A stretch of DNA of 64,000 nt from Branchiostoma floridae (lineage: Eukaryota > Chordata > Leptocardii > Amphioxiformes > Branchiostomatidae): the NCBI RefSeq assembly GCF_000003815.2, contig NC_049991.1, forward strand, positions 6,494,120 through 6,558,119. Reading direction: 5' to 3'. A model generated the notes under the pieces. It worked only from the letters and a program-made list of their open reading frames with translations. It was not told where the DNA came from and made no database searches. Shown piece after piece: positions 59,271 to 64,000 of this stretch; position 1 is the stretch's first letter; each line of letters begins with the position of its first letter. The translations under genes were made by a program, and so were the position numbers.

Positions 59271-62200
59271 TCAAAGTTCATCTTTCTTCTCAGCAGCTAG
59301 TTTGGGGATGACCTCGTTCCAAAGTTTGGCTTTCTCCGGCTTGAGCCCAACGCCAGTGTTCGGCACCACGTCCAGCTTCATGTAGACCGGGTTGTCAGGT
59401 GTGTACTGAGGCCAGGTCGGCAGGGAGGGGCTGTCAGTGGGGCCGCCGGTGGAGTCGGACGGGTCCCTGAAACAGATCATACCATATTATATTAACTTCC
59501 GAAGTGGATTTAGATATTGTAAGAATGTATTAAGGATATGTGCAATAGATCGTTATTGGTAGTATATGTCAATCTTTAACTTTATGTTAGTCAGATCTGT
59601 GAATCTATGAAATGAAGACAAGAAACTGAAGATAGATATTTACAGTTTTCGTGTACGTCTTAACGTCATAGTCCCAGCCTTCACAAATATGTTAGTGATT
59701 CTCCCCTTCCCTTCTCACCTTAATCGATCCTATCTAAACCTATACTGCTACCTCCCTCCCAAAAGGGGATCGTTGGCCTCCCCCTCCTTTGGCGATAGGC
59801 TGATCAGCTGTCAATGGACGATGCCACACTATATATCTGTATCTATATATTAGTAGCCGGTATATCCGCCGTTCGGCGTGACACACCAGCTTCGCAGGCA
59901 CGCGGCGCGGCAGCAGCTGGTTATATTATACCGAACGACCCGTCACACCGTCAGGAAGGGGGTGTCGACCTGTAATGGTCTAGTACATGCAGATACTGCT
60001 AGGGGCACAAAATCACTATGGGACCATCACCCGCTGAGGTACGTCGATGAAGGTTAGACAATAATCTAGGTAACAAGATAGGCCAAATAGCATTACTCAA
60101 GCAACTGGATATGATTTTGACAACTGTCAGATGTCAGTGACACGGATGTGTAGTGGGATGGTCCCTTGTTTTGACGATTACTGCGCCAATTTGTTGCCGG
60201 GTCCAGGGCTGAGTTTTATCAAATTAAAAAAAAAACGGGGCCTGGTGCTTGAATACCCTGTAGCCGTCTGATATCGCCACATTTGCTTAGTCTTACCCAG
60301 TTCTTGCGAAGTTTGCCCAGTACGCCATCAGACTCAAGCTGACTTCCCTGTCTTCTCTTGAGTACTCTATCTCCGGCAAGTCAACGAACGGGAGTCCTGA
60401 GATCATGAAGAAGTCGTCGGAATGGTCACACCCCACCCAGTCGGGTCTGTTCGGGTGGATGGAAGGTCGGTACTGGTTCTCGTAGACAAATACACGCCCT
60501 CCAGCGGCTGGAAAGATAACGACAATTGTTGATGAAGATACTACAAATAACATGCATGTGATTGTCCAAGTGTACGTCCATATTTATTCGAATATTGTAG
60601 AGTGACAGCAAGGTTTAATCTGGATACTCGGTATATAATTGGTGTATTTGGATACTCGGAGACTTGGAAGTGTTGTTTGGCGCGGGTTCAAAGTTGTAAT
60701 TGAGGTCCAGGCGTTTAAAAAATCTTATCTTCATATAAACAACGCTAACTGCGTATGTGCGTTTGACCGTAGAAACTTGATGAAAATAACTATAACCTCT
60801 TCTTTATTCTCCTGTTATTCTATTGGACAGGTAAGCCCCAAAACGTGTGGACGCTTACTGATAAAATGTGTTCATTTTCTAGTAACAGGTCCCAAAATCT
60901 GGACCACTGAGTCAAATTTTATAGTGCAAGAGGAAAAAACGGTTTTGTTCCTGTACTGGTCCCCACCCCTACACAGAACCGATGTCAAATGCATATAGAA
61001 ATCTAAAGAAGTATATCTAAACTCTCACCGGCATGGTGATCGGCCACCAGAACAGTGGGTCCCACGAACGTGTAATCCCCGTGTACGTGTGAGAACTGGT
61101 GCTGAATCGCCATCGGGTCGTCGGGTGTTGTCGGGTGCCGATACTCGGCGACGATCGCATCCACCATTTTGTCCACGTTTGGATTGTCCTGTATGAACAC
61201 AAGCAAAATGAATACAATAATGAAACCACCTCATCCGCTTCGCTCACTCGTTGGTTTTAGTCGGTAGTTATGGCAAAGAAAATGGGAAAAAGGATAAAAC
61301 CACCTCATCCGCTTCGCTCACTCATTTGTTTAATTCGGTGGTTATATAGCAAAGAAAATGGAGAAAAGAATAAAAACCATCTTGTCCGCGTCGCTCACCC
61401 GTTGGTTTTAGTCGGTATTTATAGCAAAGAAAATAGAGAAAAGAATAAAACCACCTCGTCCGCTACGCTCACTCGTTGGTTTTAGTCGGTAGTTATAGCA
61501 AAGAAACAAGCCTTATGACACCTTATACACCTAGGGTGGATAATTTACCTCTAATACAATAGCTATTCCCTCTTTCTTGGTATGGCTCAGAAACATATTG
61601 TTAACACTTGTATATTTACCGTGTGCTCATACGCCAGCAGTCCTCNNNNNNNNNNNNNNNNNNNNNNNNNNNNNNNNNNNNNNNNNNNNNNNNNNNNNNN
61701 NNNNNNNNNNNNNNNNNNNNNNNNNNNNNNNNNNNNNNNNNNNNNACGTCTCCTTGATTTATATACGGCAGCATCAGCCAATCGAACTCGTGGTTCGTCA
61801 CTCCAAGAAGATAATCCACTGTCTTGGCTTCTCCTTCCTTCATCAACTTCATTGGATCAGTGGTTATAAATGTCCCGTCCACAACCGGAGTAAAATATAG
61901 TCCAGCACTTAGTTGTAAGGCGTACTGTTTCTCCAATAGCTCTTCAGCAGACTTCTCTTTCAGACAGGCCGTTAGAGTTGCCGTGTCCTCCGTCTCGCAT
62001 CCGACCTCACCTGCGATCATCTGGGCAAGTGGCAGCGGCTGCGGGGTGACTGGAAAGGTTTTCCAGGTACCGCTCTGTGAGATGGCTCTCTGGAACAGAC
62101 CATTACTGAGGGGTGACAGAAGATGGTAGGAGATACTGATGCCGCCTGCCGACTCTCCAAATATGGTGACTCTTTCTGGGTCTCCACCGAAGTTTCGGAT

Positions 62201-63449
62201 GTTCTCCTTCACCCATTCCATGGCACGGACCTGTGTTGTAAAGACATACATGATAGCTTTACAAACGCCCCTGAACAGACGGTGGGCGCCATAGACTTCC
62301 TGCAATCTATGATCCACTACTTACTGAGTCACGTGTTCTATCTGCATAACGTGACAGCAGTGGATTGTTCATTCCTTGACGAAGATTGGTGCTGTTCAGT
62401 CGAACCAATTATCCCTAATGTTGCGCTGAAAATAAATCTAACTTTCTCTGTGGCTTCGTTCTTTTGTTACGTTTGTGAAAGAATCACTAACCTGGTCCAG
62501 GAATCCGTAGTTTCCTGGAATGTTCTCGTCTCCCGTACTGAGGAAACCCAAGGCACCGACACGGTAGTTAAAAGAGACCACAACGACGTCTTGGTGAGCA
62601 GCAAGAGACTCCCAACCGGGAGGAGATCCCATCCCCATAACAAAGCCACCTCCAAAAATCCATAGAAGCACCTGCAAACGATAAACACAGATTCAACATT
62701 AATTAAAAGATTCTTCCTTTTTAAGTCTTACATGCAAAAATTAACTGCAAAACAAATGTAACCCAAAAATACTACCTCTCCATGAAAAGTAGCCTCTTCC
62801 ATTGACCCTGTGACCTGGACCGTGTGTCATGTCTGATAATCGACAAGTTCTACCATCTTTTAACTCTACTTTCTGTCACGTTTGACATCACCTTCTCACT
62901 TTCTTCCACTCTAATTTCTTCTACGTGACTTTCTTCCAATCTACTGTCAATACAAAAACAAGCAGATATGCGTACACCGGGAAAAAATGCCCACACAAGG
63001 ACGTAATCAATACGCCATTAAAACAAGTAAGGTATCAGTGCTATTGATCGTTCGTGCTATGATATTAAATATTTCACGATGCATTTTAATCAGTCTCACC
63101 GGTAAACTGGCGTCTGCTGCTACAGTCGGAGTGAAAACGTTGACTGTCAGACAGTCCTCGCTCATGGGCAAGTTCACGTCGATCTTGAGAGGGTGGTCCA
63201 TTTCGTTAGCCTCTGAGATATTTTGCGGACAGTAAGGACCATATTCCACGGCCTCCCTGACCCCCTCCCACGGGAGGGCAGGCTGGGGCGGGCGGTACCG
63301 GAGGTCTCCAACAGGGGGCGCTGCGAACGGGATGCCCAGGAAAGTGTAGATCGGTTTGTCGGGAAGGTCTGTTGCGTGTGTGATAGTTCCTCGGACTTGT
63401 CCGGTTACCGTGGACACTACTGGACCTTCACCCTCGCCTGCTATGCACC
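59271..63449 (-). CDS. Carboxylesterase-like hydrolase, ER-type, partial (assembly gap)
   Basis: Alpha/beta-hydrolase of the carboxylesterase/cholinesterase family. Minus-strand exons: 63449-63100, 62671-62492, 62230-61746 (runs into N), 61645-61620 (other side of N), 61188-61029, 60507-60297 and 59466-59271. Phases agree wherever both sides are known. Exon 1 here has PIYTFLGIPFAAPPVGDLRY and SEDCLTVNVF. The next has the oxyanion Gly run in VLLWIFGGGFVMG and HQDVVVVSFNYRVGALGFLS. The catalytic Ser is in VTIFGESAGGISISY, the acid probably in GVTNHEFDWLMLP and the His in GCDHSDDFFMISGLPF. The C-terminus AAEKKDEL is an ER-retrieval signal, like the HIEL/HTEL ends of vertebrate liver esterases. 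The signal-peptide exon was not found; it is upstream of 63449, possibly outside the window. Substrate unknown. Confidence 0.88.
59832..59985 (-). mobile_element. LINE-type 3' end, copy in esterase intron
   Basis: CCGCCGTTCGGCGTGACACA, CCAGCTTCGCAGGCACGCGG and CAGCAGCTGGTTATATTATA match 63482-63585 almost exactly. Next to it is ATATCTGTATCTATATATTA, the same simple-repeat tail as the other copy. The 5' part is missing, as is usual for truncated retroposons. Confidence 0.6.
60040..60165 (-). repeat. Dispersed repeat, partner of 51228-51380
   Basis: CGATGAAGGTTAGACAATA, ATAGCATTACTCAAGCAACT, GGATATGATTTTGACAACTG and GTCAGTGACAC correspond block by block to 51228-51380. It is diverged and lacks the central TAGCATCTAC part. 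Confidence 0.5.
61211..61507 (+). repeat. Four imperfect ~74-base tandem units in esterase intron
   Basis: Each unit runs AAAACCACCTCATCCGCTTC, GCTCACTCGTTGGTTTTAGT, CGGTAGTTATAGCAAAGAAA and a short A/G tail. Four units differ at 10-20% of positions. The array lies about 140 bases from the assembly gap, so it may have contributed to the break in assembly. Confidence 0.9.
61646..61745. other. Assembly gap (100 N)
   Basis: Exactly 100 N, a conventional length for a gap of unknown size. It interrupts the esterase coding region between LPYINQGD and a stub reading LLAYEHT, so one or more introns and exon parts are missing. Confidence 0.99.
62283..62425. mobile_element. Part copy of the GGACTCACCCAAATTTTC MITE core
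   Basis: CCATAGACTTCCTGCAATCT, TACTGAGTCACGTGTTCTAT, CAGCAGTGGATTGTTCATTC and CTTGACGAAGATTGGTGCTG match 50648-50765 in IQCK intron 4. It lies in an esterase intron. Confidence 0.7.
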
Positions 63450-64000
63450 CTGTCGATATAAAGAATATCTGTCTGTATCTGTATCTATATAGCCGGTATA
63501 ACCGCCGTTCGGCGTAACACACCAGCTTCGCAGGCACGCGGCGCGGCAGCAGCTGGTTATATTACACCGAACAACCTGTCACACTTAACTTTAGCACATC
63601 TATCTGCAAGCGTTCTTTAAAACTACCGAGAGAAGATGCCCCTACTGTGCTTGGTGATAACAAATTCCACTCTACGATAGTTCTGGGAAAATACGAATTT
63701 TTGAACACATCAATCCTAGGTTGGTAACTCTGGTACTTGAAGTCATGGCTGTTTCTTGTTCTTTTTTGAGCTGGTATGATATAATTATCAGTCGGTACGA
63801 ATACAAACAATATAACGTCTAAAATGATACTGATAAGTACCAGTTAACTAGTTTGAGTTTCTCTTTGATTGGCGAAGGGGATTAGATCATACGTTTCAAG
63901 ATGGTGGACCAATGACGCCAGAATTCATATGGCGGCGCCCTAGGGACAGAAGGTAAAACCATGGAGGTTATATTCAGACCTCCTTGGTAAAACAAAGTAG
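63450..64000. other. Region upstream of the first esterase exon seen
   Basis: Holds the LINE-type fragment to 63810. The last 190 bases contain CAAGATGGTGGACCAATGAC and CATATGGCGGCGCCCTAGGG, but no signal-peptide exon with a matching donor was recognised. Confidence 0.4.
63465..63810 (-). mobile_element. Non-LTR retrotransposon 3' end with reverse-transcriptase C-terminus
   Basis: The minus-strand frame 63810-63562 reads KRTRNSHDFKYQSYQPRIDV, KNSYFPRTIVEWNLL and GSFKERLQIDVLKL. This matches the usual C-terminal tail of LINE reverse-transcriptase polyproteins (RxRNSH, then FPRTIxxWN and SFKxxL). About 100 bases of 3' UTR follow and end in a (GATACA)n-like simple repeat at about 63465-63492. 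The 5' part is absent. It stops only 15-30 bases upstream of the esterase acceptor at 63449. Confidence 0.7.

Noticed and set aside
61577-62317. Frames running through the N block
   Set aside because: Unknown bases cannot be translated and the gap length is arbitrary, so continuity is not real.

Overview
The window looks like genomic DNA of an invertebrate chordate, most probably an amphioxus (Branchiostoma). This is inferred from the content. The genes are intron-rich with small exons, two divergent gene pairs match neighbour pairs I recall from vertebrates, and introns and spacers are AT-rich and full of short inverted-repeat transposons. There is no species label, and I could run no database search.

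Layout. (1) 1-13204, plus strand: an Arf-GAP with two PH domains (ADAP/centaurin-alpha family). The 5' end, with the zinc-finger cysteines, lies outside the window. Its introns hold a CACTA-type element, a mariner nested in an older MITE, and Mutator-like MITEs. (2) 15177-18651, minus strand: NAT9, a GNAT acetyltransferase in 7 coding exons. (3) 19119-30257, plus strand: TMEM104, a polytopic membrane protein of the amino-acid-transporter type in 10 coding exons. It lies head-to-head with NAT9 across 467 bp. (4) 30258-42430: the TMEM104 3' UTR, then about 10 kb with no convincing gene but many repeats. These include TG/CA microsatellites, a repeat with about 148 bp spacing, MITEs and a GC-rich GAGCGC block. 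(5) 42440-47383, plus strand: a class C GPCR with two tandem Venus-flytrap ligand-binding modules in front of one 7TM domain. Its 7TM resembles the vertebrate GPRC5 group as well as mGluRs. (6) 49656-53821, minus strand: IQCK, an IQ-motif protein in 6 coding exons. (7) 55184-57649, plus strand: KNOP1, a lysine-rich nucleolar protein in 2 coding exons. (8) 59271-63449, minus strand: a carboxylesterase-like hydrolase ending in KDEL. It is interrupted by a 100-N assembly gap, and its first exon is not identified.

Relations between genes. NAT9/TMEM104 and KNOP1/IQCK are both divergent pairs. From memory both pairs are neighbours in the human genome, where a class C GPCR (GPRC5B) also lies at the 3' side of IQCK. 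Here a class C GPCR sits tail-to-tail with IQCK. This makes the double-flytrap receptor a candidate relative of the vertebrate GPRC5 orphan receptors, which lack the flytrap.

A second theme is tandem duplication that starts or stops at exon edges. One TMEM104 exon has six copies of its splice acceptor plus the first 27 bases of the exon. Another has three copies of its 3' part plus the donor. An IQCK exon has seven copies of its acceptor plus its first ~40 bases. All are regularly spaced, so each of these exons is preceded or followed by decoy splice sites.

Exon boundaries were deduced by eye from GT/AG sites, reading-frame phase and resemblance to remembered family sequences. All family assignments are from recall, not from searches.
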